Shown here: positions 7,918-17,718 of the stretch, piece by piece | How positions within the stretch are numbered: the stretch's first letter is position 1 | How the letters are laid out: each line of letters starts with the position of its first letter | Assembly (NCBI RefSeq): GCF_900105595.1 | Contig: NZ_LT629784.1 | Coordinates: 4,562,155 to 4,626,154 of the forward strand | Direction: 5' to 3' | From: Stappia sp. ES.058 | GTDB taxonomy: Bacteria; Pseudomonadota; Alphaproteobacteria; Rhizobiales; Stappiaceae | DNA length: 64,000 nucleotides | The notes under the pieces: model-generated | What the model saw: only the letters and a program-made list of their open reading frames with translations | Database searches by the model: none | What the model was told of the DNA's origin: nothing | Position numbers and translations under genes: made by a program

Positions 7918-9660
7918 CTATCCGGTTCGCGATGTCCCTGCAGCGGGTGCATCCGCGCCCGGCACCGCGTCCGGCAACAGTCCGCAGGCGGTCATCGCCG
8001 CCCTGACCTGCGGCTGAAGCACCGCGTCCGCCTCCGGGTCGATATCCCCGTCGCGGCGTGCTTGCGCAAGCCGTGCCAGAAACCGGGCCGGCGCCACCGG
8101 ATCGTCGCGCTCGGATGCCTGGATCAACACCCGCCGGAGCCGTTCGCCCTGCAGCAGCGCGAAGCGGCCTGCGTCGTTTTGCAACAATCCGGCGGCGGGT
8201 GCCGGGCCGAGCGCGAGTGCCGCGAGATCGAAGCCCGGATTGCGCGCCGGATCGGTCAGCGCCGCAAGGTCGATCTCCAGCGCGACGCCGGCCTCCGCGA
8301 TCAGGAACGGGGTGAGCGCGATGGCCGCCACAGCGCGGGCTTGCGTCTCTGCGGGCAGGTCGGCGAGCGGGGCGGGAAGCGCATGGGCGAGCGTGTCGAG
8401 CAGGTCGTCGATCAACAGCGTGTTGCCGGCGCTCGATTTCATCGTCGAGCCCTCAAGCCGCACCAGTTGATGGGCCAGCATCCGGTAGCGTTCGAGACCG
8501 GCCCTGGCGCCGAGCGCTTGCAGGGCCTCGACGCGGATCTGCGTGCTGGTCAGCCACTCCTCGCCCATGACATGCACGATGCGGTCTGCCGGCGCATCGC
8601 CGTCGGCGATTTCCAGCCAGAGAACCAGCGCGCGCAGGTGCTCGGTGGCGAAGCCGTCGCTGCGGGTCAAAGGGCAGCGCGGGTAGTCGTCGCGGCCCGT
8701 CTCCAGGATCACCACGCCGTCGTCCTCGCGGCGCGCGAGACCGAGGTCGACCAGCCGGTCCGCAAGCGCCAGTGCCGGCCCGATCGCATCCGATTCGCGC
8801 AGCTGGAGGTCGTGGCGCTGGCCGAGCCGGGCGAGCGTCGCCGCCTGGTCGCGCAGGACGAGCGCGATGGTCTCCCGCCACAGGGCATGCGTTTCCGCGT
8901 CGCCTTCGCGCCAGGCGGCGAGAACCGCGTCGGCGGCATCGCCATGCAGCGTCAGCTCCCGCGCGATCGGCGCGTCGGCCTCTGCGCCGTCTTCATCGGA
9001 CACAACGGCCCCGGCGACCTCGCCGTAGAGCCGGCCGACGATCCGGTCGACCGGTTCGCTTCCGGAAAGCGCCGACAGTCCGCCGGCAGCAGAAACGCCG
9101 GCCAGCGCTTCGGCGATGTTGCGGCCGATGTCGCAGACGACGCTCTGGCAGGCGACATCGGCGCCCCGCGCCCGCCACAGGGCGGCAATCGCGCCGCCGA
9201 GCGCGATGTTGCGCAGGTGGCCGACATGCAGCGCCTTGTTGGCGTTGGGGTCGAGATAGTCGACCAGAATGCGCATGCCGGTGGCGGTGCCGCGAAGCTG
9301 CAGGGGATCGCCTGCATGCGCGGTAAGTCCTTTGGCGACGCGCTCCAATGTTTCGTCGGTGAACCGCAGGGTCAGCCGGTTCTTCGAAAGCCGCGCGCTT
9401 TCCACCGCCGGCCAGGCCTCGAAGACCGCCGTCAGGGCATTTCGAGCCTCACCGTCGATCCGGCCCTTGAGGATGACGGAAACGTCGGCCGCGCCTTGCG
9501 GGGAGCGGCGAAAGTCGGTCTGCCGGTCGAGACTGCCGATGGCGGCGTCAAGCCCGGCCTCCACGAGCGCCGACAGGGCCCCCGCAACGAGCGGGCCGCC
9601 CGGGTCCGCAATGCTGCCGGGTGGGACGCCGGCGCGGGTCGGCTGTCGGTTTTCGTCCAT
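7918..9660 (-). CDS. Arginyl-tRNA synthetase-like protein (class I aaRS paralogue)
   Basis: The 580-residue product has the class I synthetase signatures in ArgRS arrangement. An N-terminal domain (1-120) precedes LVDYLDPNANKALHVGHLRN, where HVGH (145-148) is the HIGH motif. MKSSAGN (407-413) takes the place of KMSKS, and a helical DALR-type C-terminal region contains RLRRVLIQASERDDP. Overall similarity to housekeeping ArgRS looks low, so I treat it as a divergent paralogue: either a second ArgRS or an enzyme that uses the aminoacyl-adenylate chemistry for something else. The start ATG at 9658-9660 gives a normal-length protein. It lies 83 bases downstream of mtnA on the same strand and may be co-transcribed. 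Confidence 0.75.
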   Translation of the reverse strand: MDENRQPTRAGVPPGSIADPGGPLVAGALSALVEAGLDAAIGSLDRQTDFRRSPQGAADVSVILKGRIDGEARNALTAVFEAWPAVESARLSKNRLTLRFTDETLERVAKGLTAHAGDPLQLRGTATGMRILVDYLDPNANKALHVGHLRNIALGGAIAALWRARGADVACQSVVCDIGRNIAEALAGVSAAGGLSALSGSEPVDRIVGRLYGEVAGAVVSDEDGAEADAPIARELTLHGDAADAVLAAWREGDAETHALWRETIALVLRDQAATLARLGQRHDLQLRESDAIGPALALADRLVDLGLARREDDGVVILETGRDDYPRCPLTRSDGFATEHLRALVLWLEIADGDAPADRIVHVMGEEWLTSTQIRVEALQALGARAGLERYRMLAHQLVRLEGSTMKSSAGNTLLIDDLLDTLAHALPAPLADLPAETQARAVAAIALTPFLIAEAGVALEIDLAALTDPARNPGFDLAALALGPAPAAGLLQNDAGRFALLQGERLRRVLIQASERDDPVAPARFLARLAQARRDGDIDPEADAVLQPQVRAAMTACGLLPDAVPGADAPAAGTSRTG

Positions 9661-9743
9661 CGATCGGTTCCGAAGGTCGCCTGTCTGGGCGAGGTCGGAG
9701 CAGTTTTGCAACCTTCGGTCGATCAGGCAAGCGCGGATGCGCG

Positions 9744-10844
9744 TCAGGCCACCGCGCGGTCGGGAAAGAGGCCCGCAAGGCCGTCCGCGCTTGCATCGCA
9801 AATGCCGCGCTCGGTGATCAGCCCGCTGACGAGACGCGCCGGCGTGACGTCGAAGGCCGGGTTGGCCGCCGGCGTGTCGGGCGGCGAGATCAGCACCTTG
9901 TCGATGGTGCCGTCGGCGCGCCGGCCCTGGATCCAGGTGACTTCTTCCGGATTGCGCTCCTCGATCGGGATCTCGCGCAACCCGTCGCGCACGCTCCAGT
10001 CGATGGTCGAGGACGGCAGCGCGACAAAGAAGGGAATGCCGTTGTCCTTTGCCGCCAGCGCCTTCAGATAGGTGCCGATCTTGTTGCAGACGTCGCCCTG
10101 GGCCGTGGTGCGGTCGGTGCCGGTGATGACGATGTCGACCTGGCCGTTCTGCATCAGGTGGCCGCCGGCATTGTCGACGATCAGCGTGTGCGGCACGCCG
10201 TGCTTGCCGAGTTCCCAGGCGGTCAGGCTGGCCCCCTGGTTGCGCGGCCGGGTCTCGTCGACGAAGACATGAACGTCGATCCCGGCGTTGTGCGCCTGAT
10301 AGATCGGCGAGGTCGCCGTGCCCCAGTCGACGGTGGCGATCCAGCCTGCGTTGCAATGGGTCAGCACGTTGACACGCTCGCCGGGCTTCTTCCGGGAGGC
10401 GATCTCGCGGATGAGCGAAAGGCCGTGTTCCCCGATGGCACGGTTCACCGCAACGTCGTCGTCGCAAAGCTCGGCGGCGAAGCGCCAGGCCGCCTCCGCG
10501 CGCTCCCTCTCGGGCAGGGGCGCGAGGCGGGCGCGGGCGGCATCGAGCGCCCATTTCAGGTTGATGGCCGTCGGCCGCGTCGCGATCAGCCGCGCATAGG
10601 CATCGGCAAGTGCGGCGTCGCCGGGCTCGGCGCGCATCGCCAGCGCCACGCCGTAGGCGGCGGTGGCGCCGATCAGCGGCGCGCCGCGCACCCACATATC
10701 GCGGATGGCGGTGGCCGCGTCGTCGACGCTGCGCAAATCGACGGTGACGAATTCATGCGGCAACCGCGTCTGGTCGATGATGCAGGCGCTGGCGCCGTCT
10801 TCACCCGGCCAGATCGCGCGATAGGGGGTTCCGTCGATCTTCAT
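9744..10844 (-). CDS. mtnA: Methylthioribose-1-phosphate isomerase
   Basis: MtnA converts 5-methylthioribose 1-phosphate to methylthioribulose 1-phosphate in the methionine salvage pathway. The 366-residue product has the normal length and the catalytic residues: Cys164 in LTHCNAGW and Asp244 in TGTDRTT. The [13 protein letters not shown] and NAGGHLMQ stretches are also typical of the family. It is a cytoplasmic enzyme. No other mtn gene is in the window, so the rest of the pathway must be encoded elsewhere. The next gene on the strand is the ArgRS-like paralogue. Confidence 0.95.
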   Translation of the reverse strand: MKIDGTPYRAIWPGEDGASACIIDQTRLPHEFVTVDLRSVDDAATAIRDMWVRGAPLIGATAAYGVALAMRAEPGDAALADAYARLIATRPTAINLKWALDAARARLAPLPERERAEAAWRFAAELCDDDVAVNRAIGEHGLSLIREIASRKKPGERVNVLTHCNAGWIATVDWGTATSPIYQAHNAGIDVHVFVDETRPRNQGASLTAWELGKHGVPHTLIVDNAGGHLMQNGQVDIVITGTDRTTAQGDVCNKIGTYLKALAAKDNGIPFFVALPSSTIDWSVRDGLREIPIEERNPEEVTWIQGRRADGTIDKVLISPPDTPAANPAFDVTPARLVSGLITERGICDASADGLAGLFPDRAVA

Positions 10845-10934
10845 GAATTTCCCGCTCCGGTTGCAAAATTTGCCGGCCCAATCCTACCATGCCGCGCGCC
10901 GCCGCAAAACCGGTGCGTATACGGTTTTCCCGAG

Positions 10935-11249
10935 CTATCGGGTCTCGGCGAGCACCACGCGAAAGCCCTCGAAATCTGGCGGGCCGAGGTAGAGCGGCTT
11001 GTTGTCGCCGGCGTTCTTGTGCGCGTCGCGGAAGGCCTGGCTCTTCGTCCAGGCCAGAAATGCGTCTTCGCTTTCCCAGATGGTGTGCGAGGCAAAAAGC
11101 GTGTGTTCGTCGCCGGTCGCGCCGCGCAGCAGGTGAAACTCCTTGAAGCCGGGCACATCGGAAAGCTTGCGCTCGCGGTTGCGCCAGACGGTCTCGAAAT
11201 CGTCCTCGTGGCCGGGTCTGACGCGAAATCGGTTCATGGCGATGAACAT
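10935..11249 (-). CDS. HmuQ/IsdG-type heme-degrading monooxygenase (ABM fold)
   Basis: The 104-residue protein begins MFIAMNRFRVRPGHEDDFE and contains FKEFHLLRG and ASHTIWESEDAFLAWTKS, which resemble the rhizobial HmuQ/HmuD heme oxygenases of the ABM superfamily. These degrade heme to release iron. The start at 11249 is set by an AGGAGG motif nine bases upstream. It overlaps the end of the DUF2325 gene by 16 bases, so the two are probably co-translated. The divergent hemP gene nearby supports a role in heme use. A different ABM monooxygenase activity remains possible. Confidence 0.8.
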   Translation of the reverse strand: MFIAMNRFRVRPGHEDDFETVWRNRERKLSDVPGFKEFHLLRGATGDEHTLFASHTIWESEDAFLAWTKSQAFRDAHKNAGDNKPLYLGPPDFEGFRVVLAETR

Positions 11250-12547
11250 GTCGAGGTGTCCTCCTGTAACGGGTCGAGACCCGTTACTTGGCCATGGTCG
11301 TCCGCTTCGACAAGACTGCGCAAGGCCCGTGCAAAGGCACTCTGGCCGGCGCTGCGCAGCGGAACGAAGGGTGTGTTGAGCTTCTGGCAGGCACGCTTGG
11401 CACGCAGGCAGGCATCGTGACTGACGCAGGTGACGGGACAAAAGACGCAATCGACCGACGGCAGCAGGTGATCGAGACGTTGCGGCGCGTCCTCAACCCC
11501 GCCGTCGTGGTGCAGGAAGTCGGCGTTGAATCCGGCGGCAATGCCACGCAGCCGGTCGCGGTGGCCGTGCAACCCGCCGACATAAAGCACGGTTCGCGGA
11601 CGTTCGTTCGCGTCGGTGGGCAAGGCCTCGTGTTTCGCGGGCGCGGGCGACGGCCGGTCGGCGGGCATCGCCCGGGCCTGGTGCCTGGGCGACGCGGTCA
11701 AGGTGTCGGGCCGGGCCGGAGTGTCTAGCGCCCGCAGCCTTGCTTCCGCCTGGCGCGCCCTCACCCTGGCGCCCTGGAGCGCGCGCTGGGCCTTGTCGAA
11801 CCGCCGTTGCAGCGTCGCGGCCCTGGCGTCCGTGTGGCGCGGAGCGTGCCGGATGCCGGTCCCGGTCTCGCCGGGGGCGGGCCGCGCATGCAGGGCGGCG
11901 ATGCGCGCGTGCAGTCTGGCAATCTCGCTGTCGCGCTCGGCCAGGGCATCGTGCAGGCCGGCCTCGGTGCGTCTTGCGCGCTCTTCGGTTTCGCGGATCT
12001 GGTCGCGCAAGGCCGCCGCTTCGCCGGTCTTGCGCCGAACCGAGGCGCCGGCCAGATGCGACCACATATGCACCTCGCCGAAGATCCGGACCCGCAACTC
12101 GCCGGGAACATGGCCGTGGCTCATGAAGGCCCAATAGGCCGGTGCGACCTGGCCGTTTTCGCTCATGTCGTGCCACAGCGCATTAAGCTTTTCGTCGCCG
12201 CGCGTGCGCGAAACCCGGCGCAGGGCGCCCTCGAAGCGCGTGTCGAGCAGCTTCTGGAAGGCGCGGGAAAAGGCATTGTCGGTGGTCGACAGGCGAACGA
12301 AATGACCGTGCACGTCGTAGTCGGGCGTCTCGGGCGAGACCTCGATGCCGACCCGCCGCGCGACCCGGCGCAGGTCGTCGATGTCGGCGCAGGTGCCGAC
12401 GATGGAGCAATGGACGCTGTCACCCTGCTCCCACAGGGAGATCCGCCGTCGCGGCGGCGGGTCCGTCGCGTCAGGTGCGTTGCTTGAGGCTTCTGCCTTT
12501 ATGGCGGCGGCGACGGCGGCGCCAATGCGGTCATCGCGCGCGCACAT
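11234..12547 (-). CDS. DUF2325 domain protein
   Basis: The C-terminal 100 residues of this 437-residue protein match DUF2325: VLYVGGLHGHRDRLRGIAAGF, FLHHDGGVED, and a cysteine-containing segment (VFCPVTCVSHDACLRAKRAC) ending in TPFVPLRSAGQSAFARAL. The clustered cysteines suggest metal or redox sensing. The middle (about 190-300) is an Arg/Ala/Glu-rich coiled coil. The function of DUF2325 is not established. The gene overlaps the heme oxygenase gene by 16 bases and is divergent from hemP, so it is likely iron- or heme-linked. The start at 12547 is chosen because the upstream in-frame extension is low in conserved character. Confidence 0.8.
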   Translation of the reverse strand: MCARDDRIGAAVAAAIKAEASSNAPDATDPPPRRRISLWEQGDSVHCSIVGTCADIDDLRRVARRVGIEVSPETPDYDVHGHFVRLSTTDNAFSRAFQKLLDTRFEGALRRVSRTRGDEKLNALWHDMSENGQVAPAYWAFMSHGHVPGELRVRIFGEVHMWSHLAGASVRRKTGEAAALRDQIRETEERARRTEAGLHDALAERDSEIARLHARIAALHARPAPGETGTGIRHAPRHTDARAATLQRRFDKAQRALQGARVRARQAEARLRALDTPARPDTLTASPRHQARAMPADRPSPAPAKHEALPTDANERPRTVLYVGGLHGHRDRLRGIAAGFNADFLHHDGGVEDAPQRLDHLLPSVDCVFCPVTCVSHDACLRAKRACQKLNTPFVPLRSAGQSAFARALRSLVEADDHGQVTGLDPLQEDTSTCSSP

Positions 12548-12934
12548 GGCAGACCTCGGGTGAGGGATGAAACGGGGCCCGCGCGAATCGCGCCACGGGA
12601 AAACGGCAAAGGGAGAATGGCGACAGCATGGACCCTCGCTGATCGCGGCGCGGACATCCGCCGAAACGGGGCCGCGCGCATCTTGCGCATGAAAAGGCGT
12701 GGCTGGCTGAACCGACGAGGGAGTTGCCGGCTTGGCTTGCTGGCGCTTGGACATGTCCACCGGATCCCTGGACACGGGAAGAGACCGGCGAACGCGACAG
12801 GGATATAAAACATGATAGAAAGAGTCAAGAATAACGTCCGCGCGCGAAACAGCGACCTCGGCCGAAGGCGTTTATTGCGGATCCAAGGGTCGGATGTGAA
12901 CAGGTGGCGCGCCGGGATTGCATCCATGAAAAAA

Positions 12935-12953
12935 CATGAGTATTTGAGTCATG
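12935..12953. promoter_or_regulatory. Candidate iron-responsive operator
   Basis: CATGA-N9-TCATG is a perfect dyad and contains TGA-N9-TCA, the form described for iron-responsive (RirA-type) operators in rhizobia. It lies 51 bases before the hemP ATG, within the 457-base region dividing the divergent DUF2325-heme oxygenase pair from hemP. The motif is short, so chance occurrence is possible, but its position before an iron gene is right. Confidence 0.45.
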
Positions 12954-13004
12954 AATAAACCCGAAGCGGCGGTTTCGTGCCCGTTTCGTTTCAAGGAGAC
13001 TGTC

Positions 13005-13214
13005 ATGCCCCACAATCCAGCAGTGCGCCGGACGCTTCTTCGCCGGCCGGGTGCCCGCAGGCCCGCCCCCGGCTCTCCCGCGGCCGCGCCTGCCCCGCTT
13101 GAACTCGACAGTTCCGCGCTTTTCCAGGGCGCGCGGGAGGTGCATATCAAGCACAAGGACATGACCTACCGCTTGTCGATCACCCGCTTCGAGAAGCTGC
13201 TTTTGACCAAGTAG
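13005..13214 (+). CDS. hemP: Hemin uptake protein HemP/HmuP
   Basis: The last 38 residues of this 69-residue protein match HemP: LDSSALFQGAREVHIKHKD followed by MTYRLSITRFEKLLLTK, ending in the conserved LLTK. In Bradyrhizobium the homologue HmuP helps activate heme-uptake genes in response to iron. The start at 13005 follows AAGGAGACTGTC; an upstream in-frame ATG at 12951 overlaps the candidate operator and is unlikely. No TonB receptor or heme ABC transporter is adjacent. Confidence 0.9.
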   Translation: MPHNPAVRRTLLRRPGARRPAPGSPAAAPAPLELDSSALFQGAREVHIKHKDMTYRLSITRFEKLLLTK

Positions 13215-13354
13215 GACGCCGCTTGCGCCGCTGTATGTGAATTCGCGAGACGGCTGCGGCTGGAAACCCGTAAAAAGTCTGCTAAAAGACCGAAAACCTT
13301 CTCAACGTGCCGTGCGCGCGAGCCTGCTTGCGCGCCGCCAATTCCGACGGTGTC

Positions 13355-14437
13355 ATGTCCGAACTCGAAAGCCTAGAATCCGAGATCCTCGCGGCCATCG
13401 CCGCGGCGACGAGCGAAGCCGAACTGGAAGAGGTGCGGGTCGCTGCCCTTGGCAAGAAGGGGTCGGTCTCCGAGCAGCTCAAGACACTGGGCAAGCTCTC
13501 TCCCGAGGAACGCCGCGAGATGGGGCCGGCGATCAACGGCCTGAAGGCGCGGGTCGGCGAAGCGCTGGGCGCCCGTCGCGAGATCCTGCAGGAGGCCGCC
13601 CTCAACGCAAGGCTCGAGGCGGAGCGCGTCGATGTCACACTGCCGTTGCGCATGGCCCCGTCGGAAACCGGCCGCATTCATCCGGTAAGCCAGGTGATCG
13701 ACGAACTGACCGCGATCTTCGCCGACATGGGGTTTTCCATCGCCGAAGGCCCGGACGTCGAGACCGACCACCTGAATTTCACCGCGCTGAATTTCCCGGA
13801 AGACCATCCGGCGCGCGACATGCACGACACGTTCTTCCTGCATCCCAAGGAAGACGGCGAGCGCATGCTGCTCAGGACCCACACGTCTCCGGTGCAGATT
13901 CGCACGATGATGTCGCAGGAACCGCCGATCCGCGTGATCACGCCGGGGCGGACCTACCGCTGCGACAGCGACCAGACGCATACGCCGATGTTTCACCAGG
14001 TCGAGGGCCTGGTCATCGACAAGGGCAGCCACATCGGTCACCTGAAGTGGGTCCTTGAGGAATTCTGCAAGGCGTTTTTCGAGGTCGACGAGATCAAGAT
14101 GCGCTTTCGTCCCTCGTTCTTTCCCTTCACCGAGCCGTCGATGGAGGTCGATATCGGCTGCGACCGCTCCGGCAACGAGGTGAAGATCGGCGAGGGTGAC
14201 GACTGGCTGGAGATCCTCGGCTGCGGCATGGTGCATCCCAACGTGATCCGCAATTGCGGGCTGGACCCGGATGTGTATCAGGGCTTCGCATGGGGCATGG
14301 GCATCGACCGGATCGCCATGCTGAAATACGGCATGCCCGATTTGCGGGCCTTCTTCGATGCCGACGTGCGCTGGATCGACCATTACGGCTTCCGGCCGCT
14401 CGATCTGCCGACCCTGTTCGGGGGGCTGTCGCGATGA
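13355..14437 (+). CDS. pheS: Phenylalanyl-tRNA synthetase alpha subunit
   Basis: PheS forms the alpha2beta2 enzyme that charges tRNA-Phe. The 360-residue protein has the N-terminal coiled coil (1-90) and the class II catalytic core with [52 protein letters not shown] and [18 protein letters not shown]. The start at 13355 gives the usual [10 protein letters not shown] opening. The next gene overlaps by 4 bases, and pheT follows about 740 bases later on the same strand. Confidence 0.97.
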   Translation: MSELESLESEILAAIAAATSEAELEEVRVAALGKKGSVSEQLKTLGKLSPEERREMGPAINGLKARVGEALGARREILQEAALNARLEAERVDVTLPLRMAPSETGRIHPVSQVIDELTAIFADMGFSIAEGPDVETDHLNFTALNFPEDHPARDMHDTFFLHPKEDGERMLLRTHTSPVQIRTMMSQEPPIRVITPGRTYRCDSDQTHTPMFHQVEGLVIDKGSHIGHLKWVLEEFCKAFFEVDEIKMRFRPSFFPFTEPSMEVDIGCDRSGNEVKIGEGDDWLEILGCGMVHPNVIRNCGLDPDVYQGFAWGMGIDRIAMLKYGMPDLRAFFDADVRWIDHYGFRPLDLPTLFGGLSR

Positions 14438-15108
14438 GGCTCTTCGCAGCTTTCTGGCTGGTGCTGCTGGCGGTCCTGCTTGCCGTGCCGGTGCAGGCCC
14501 AGGCTCAGACGCTGAACCAGACGCCGGCCCAGGCGCAGTTGTCGGGCGAGATGGCGTCGTTTCTGGAGGTCTGCGCCGACAAGAGCGCGGAACGCGGCCG
14601 GCTGCGCTATTGCGACGACTATTTCCGTCTGGGGCTGGGCGCGGGTGCGGACCCGGTGCTGTACCTGCGCGACCGCATCACCAGGTTGCGCGCAAGTCAT
14701 GAGGCCAATGCCTCGGAAAAGTACCAGAGCTTCCTGACTGCCGTTTACATCACCGCCTTCCTCGCGATCGCCACCCTCGTCCTGGTGACGAGCGAGCGGC
14801 GCATCGCCGGGATCTCCAAATGGTCGACGGCAACCTCGGCGCTGGCGTTGCTGGTTCTCATCGGCGCGATGACCTACGGCTGGCTCGACAAAAGCCAGGC
14901 CGAGGATTCGGCGATGCTGGAGCTCGGGTTGCTGCGCGACCAGATCGAGACCGAGGCCTCGCAGGCGATCGCCGGCGGCGACGGGATCGCGGACGCTCAG
15001 GTCGAGCGCTGGAACGACCGGCTGCACGAGATCGGCCGCCGCTTCGCCGAAGCCTATGCCGGGGCCTCCATCATGCCGGACCTGGATCGTTTCACCCCGA
15101 CCGATTGA
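14434..15108 (+). CDS. Hypothetical membrane protein between pheS and pheT
   Basis: I do not recognise the family. The 224-residue product starts with a signal peptide ([21 protein letters not shown], cleavage near QAQA). A soluble helical part with two cysteines (VCADKS, RYCDDY) follows. Two membrane segments lie at about 108-128 and 134-154, and the tail is helical and acidic. It starts within the pheS stop codon and is therefore coupled to pheS, but nothing suggests a role in tRNA charging. Other Hyphomicrobiales also carry unrelated small genes at this position, as far as I recall. Confidence 0.75.
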   Translation: MRLFAAFWLVLLAVLLAVPVQAQAQTLNQTPAQAQLSGEMASFLEVCADKSAERGRLRYCDDYFRLGLGAGADPVLYLRDRITRLRASHEANASEKYQSFLTAVYITAFLAIATLVLVTSERRIAGISKWSTATSALALLVLIGAMTYGWLDKSQAEDSAMLELGLLRDQIETEASQAIAGGDGIADAQVERWNDRLHEIGRRFAEAYAGASIMPDLDRFTPTD

Positions 15109-15173
15109 CGCCCGCGTCGAATGGCGCCGCTTGACCAGGCGCCCTCCGCGACAAGACACAAGAGACCGATGCC

Positions 15174-17594
15174 ATGAAATTCACCCTGTCCTGGCTCAAG
15201 GATCATCTGGAGACCGATGCAGGCCTCGACGAGATCGTCGAGATGCTGACCCGCATCGGGCTCGAGGTCGAGGATGTCGCCAATCCGGCCGACCGGCTGA
15301 AGAGCTTCACCATCGCCCGCGTGGTCGAGGCGAAGCCGCACCCCAATGCCGACCGGCTCAAGGTGCTGAGCGTCGATACCGGCGATGGCGCGCCGCCCGT
15401 TCAGATCGTCTGCGGCGCGCCCAATGCGCGCGCCGGCCTCGTCGGCGTTCTGGCGCGGCCCGGCGACTATGTGCCCGGCATCGACGTCACGCTGTCGGTC
15501 GGCAAGATCCGCGACGTGGAAAGCTTCGGCATGATGTGCTCGGAGCGCGAACTCGAACTGTCGGACGAGCACAGCGGCATCATCGATCTCGGCGAGGACG
15601 CGCCGGTCGGTGCCTCCTATGCGCAATTCGCCGGTCTCGACGACCCGGTGATCGAGATCGGCCTGACGCCGAACCGTCCCGATTGCGCCGGCGTCTCGGG
15701 CATTGCCCGCGATCTGGCCGCCGCCGGTCTCGGCAGGCTGAAGGAAAACCGCCCGCCGCAAGTCGCGGGTGAGGGCGATTGCCCGGTTTCTGTGCGCCTC
15801 GACTTCGGCGACACGCCGTCGCTCTGCCCGGCTTTCGGCCTGCGCCTGGTGCGCGGCATCGCCAACGGGCCGTCGCCGGAGTGGATGCAGAAGCGGCTGA
15901 TCGCCATCGGCTTGCGCCCGATCAACGCGCTCGTCGACATCACCAATTACATCACCTTCGACCGGGGCCGGCCGCTGCACGTCTTCGATGCTGCCAAGGT
16001 GTCGGGCGATCTCGTGGTGCGGCGAGGGCGCGCGGGCGACGAATTGCTCGCGCTCGACGGCAGGATCTATCGCTTCGACGACACGATGTGCGTGATTTCC
16101 GACGACAACGGTGTGGAATCCATCGGTGGCATCATGGGCGGGGAGCTGTCCGGCTGCACGGCAGAGACGACCGACGTCCTGATCGAATCGGCGCTTTGGG
16201 ACGAGACCAACATCGCCCGCACGGGACGCGCGCTCGGCGTCAATTCCGACGCCCGCTACCGCTTCGAGCGCGGCGTCGATCCGCAGTTCTGCCTGCCGGG
16301 TCTGGAGCTTGCCACGAAGATGGTGACCGAGATCTGCGGCGGCGCGCCGAGCAAGGTGACCTTCGCCGGTGCGTTGCCCGACACCGACCGGGCGATCGAC
16401 TTTCCCTTCGCCGAGGTCAGGCGTCTTTCGGGCCTGTCCTTGTCTCCGCCGGAGATCAAGGGGGTGTTGAGCCGGCTCGGTTTCTGGGTCACCGGCAGCG
16501 GCGACACCGTCAAGGTCTCGCCGCCGTCCTGGCGGCCGGATGTGCACGGCAAGGCCGATCTGGTGGAGGAGGTCGTGCGCATCGTCGGCCTCGACAAGGT
16601 GGTTTCCACGCCGCTGCCGCGACACACGACGGTGTCCGACCGCGTGCTCACCATCGCCCAGACGCGTCGCTCGCAGGCACGGCGCACGCTTGCCGTGCGT
16701 GGCATGAAGGAGGCGGTCACCTGGTCGTTCATCTCCGCCAGTCAGGCGCAAGCCTTCGGCGGCGGCGGGCGCGACCTTGAGCTTGCCAACCCGATTTCCG
16801 CCGACATGTCCGACATGCGCCCGAGCCTGGTGCCCGGCCTGGCCGCCGCTGCCCAGCGCAACGCCGACCGGGGCTATCCCGATGTGGCTCTCTTCGAGGT
16901 CGGTCAGGTCTTTGCCAACGACACGCCGCAGGGCCAGTCCATGGTCGCCGCCGGCGTGCGTCGGGGGACCGCCGGCTTCATGGGCGCCGACCGCCACTGG
17001 TCGGGCAATGCCGCGCCGGTCTCCGTCTTCGACGCCAAGGCGGATGCGGAGGCAGCGCTTGCCGCCGCCGGCGCGCCGGTTGACAAGCTGATGGTCTTCG
17101 CGGACGCGCCCGACTGGCTGCATCCGGGCCGCTCGGGCGAATTGCGCCTCGGCCCCAAGACGGTGCTCGCCCGCTTCGGCGAATTGCATCCGCGCGTCAT
17201 GCGCGCGCTCGATCTCGACGGGCCGGTTGCGGTTTTCGAGGTGTTCCTCGATGCGGTTCCCGTGCCGAAAGGCAAGGGCGGACGCTCAAAGGGCGCGTTC
17301 AACGCCAGCGGCCTGATGCCGGTGCGCCGCGACTTCGCCTTCGTTGTCGACGAGGCGGTGACCGCCGACAGGCTGATGAAGGCGGCGCGCGGTGCCGACA
17401 AGGCGCTGATTGCCGACGTCACGCTGTTCGACGTCTATCGCGGCAAGGGCGTCGAGGAGGGCCGCAAGTCGCTCGCCATCGACGTGACGCTGCAACCGCG
17501 CGCAAAGACCCTGACCGACGAGGATCTCGACGCGGTCGCGGGCAAGATCCGCGCGGCGGTGGAAAAGGCGACCGGCGGCACGTTGCGCGGCTGA
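15174..17594 (+). CDS. pheT: Phenylalanyl-tRNA synthetase beta subunit
   Basis: PheT is the second subunit of phenylalanyl-tRNA synthetase. The 806-residue product has the expected domain order: N-terminal B1, tRNA-binding OB fold (about 40-150, with [10 protein letters not shown] and [10 protein letters not shown]), B3/B4 editing domain (about 210-390), B5, the catalytic-like core, and the C-terminal anticodon-binding ferredoxin-like domain ending [10 protein letters not shown]. Length is normal. It follows the small membrane protein gene by 65 bases. Confidence 0.97.
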   Translation: MKFTLSWLKDHLETDAGLDEIVEMLTRIGLEVEDVANPADRLKSFTIARVVEAKPHPNADRLKVLSVDTGDGAPPVQIVCGAPNARAGLVGVLARPGDYVPGIDVTLSVGKIRDVESFGMMCSERELELSDEHSGIIDLGEDAPVGASYAQFAGLDDPVIEIGLTPNRPDCAGVSGIARDLAAAGLGRLKENRPPQVAGEGDCPVSVRLDFGDTPSLCPAFGLRLVRGIANGPSPEWMQKRLIAIGLRPINALVDITNYITFDRGRPLHVFDAAKVSGDLVVRRGRAGDELLALDGRIYRFDDTMCVISDDNGVESIGGIMGGELSGCTAETTDVLIESALWDETNIARTGRALGVNSDARYRFERGVDPQFCLPGLELATKMVTEICGGAPSKVTFAGALPDTDRAIDFPFAEVRRLSGLSLSPPEIKGVLSRLGFWVTGSGDTVKVSPPSWRPDVHGKADLVEEVVRIVGLDKVVSTPLPRHTTVSDRVLTIAQTRRSQARRTLAVRGMKEAVTWSFISASQAQAFGGGGRDLELANPISADMSDMRPSLVPGLAAAAQRNADRGYPDVALFEVGQVFANDTPQGQSMVAAGVRRGTAGFMGADRHWSGNAAPVSVFDAKADAEAALAAAGAPVDKLMVFADAPDWLHPGRSGELRLGPKTVLARFGELHPRVMRALDLDGPVAVFEVFLDAVPVPKGKGGRSKGAFNASGLMPVRRDFAFVVDEAVTADRLMKAARGADKALIADVTLFDVYRGKGVEEGRKSLAIDVTLQPRAKTLTDEDLDAVAGKIRAAVEKATGGTLRG

Positions 17595-17718
17595 GCGTTT
17601 TTGCCGGGGCGCTTGTGTCGGCGCGCTGCCTCCCATACCCTTTGCAGGATGCTTCGGCGCGGCCGGTGAAGACCGGGAGCGCCGGGGTCTGCGGGGGCAG
17701 GGAGCTTTTCAGGAGCGT

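Noticed and set aside
7263-7952. A Trp/Arg-rich minus-strand frame
   Set aside because: It is antisense to the VPAA-repeat protein; its apparent tryptophan periodicity only mirrors the repeated DNA.
9621-11420. A 599-codon plus-strand frame opposite mtnA
   Set aside because: It is the antisense shadow of mtnA and the heme oxygenase gene and has no family features.
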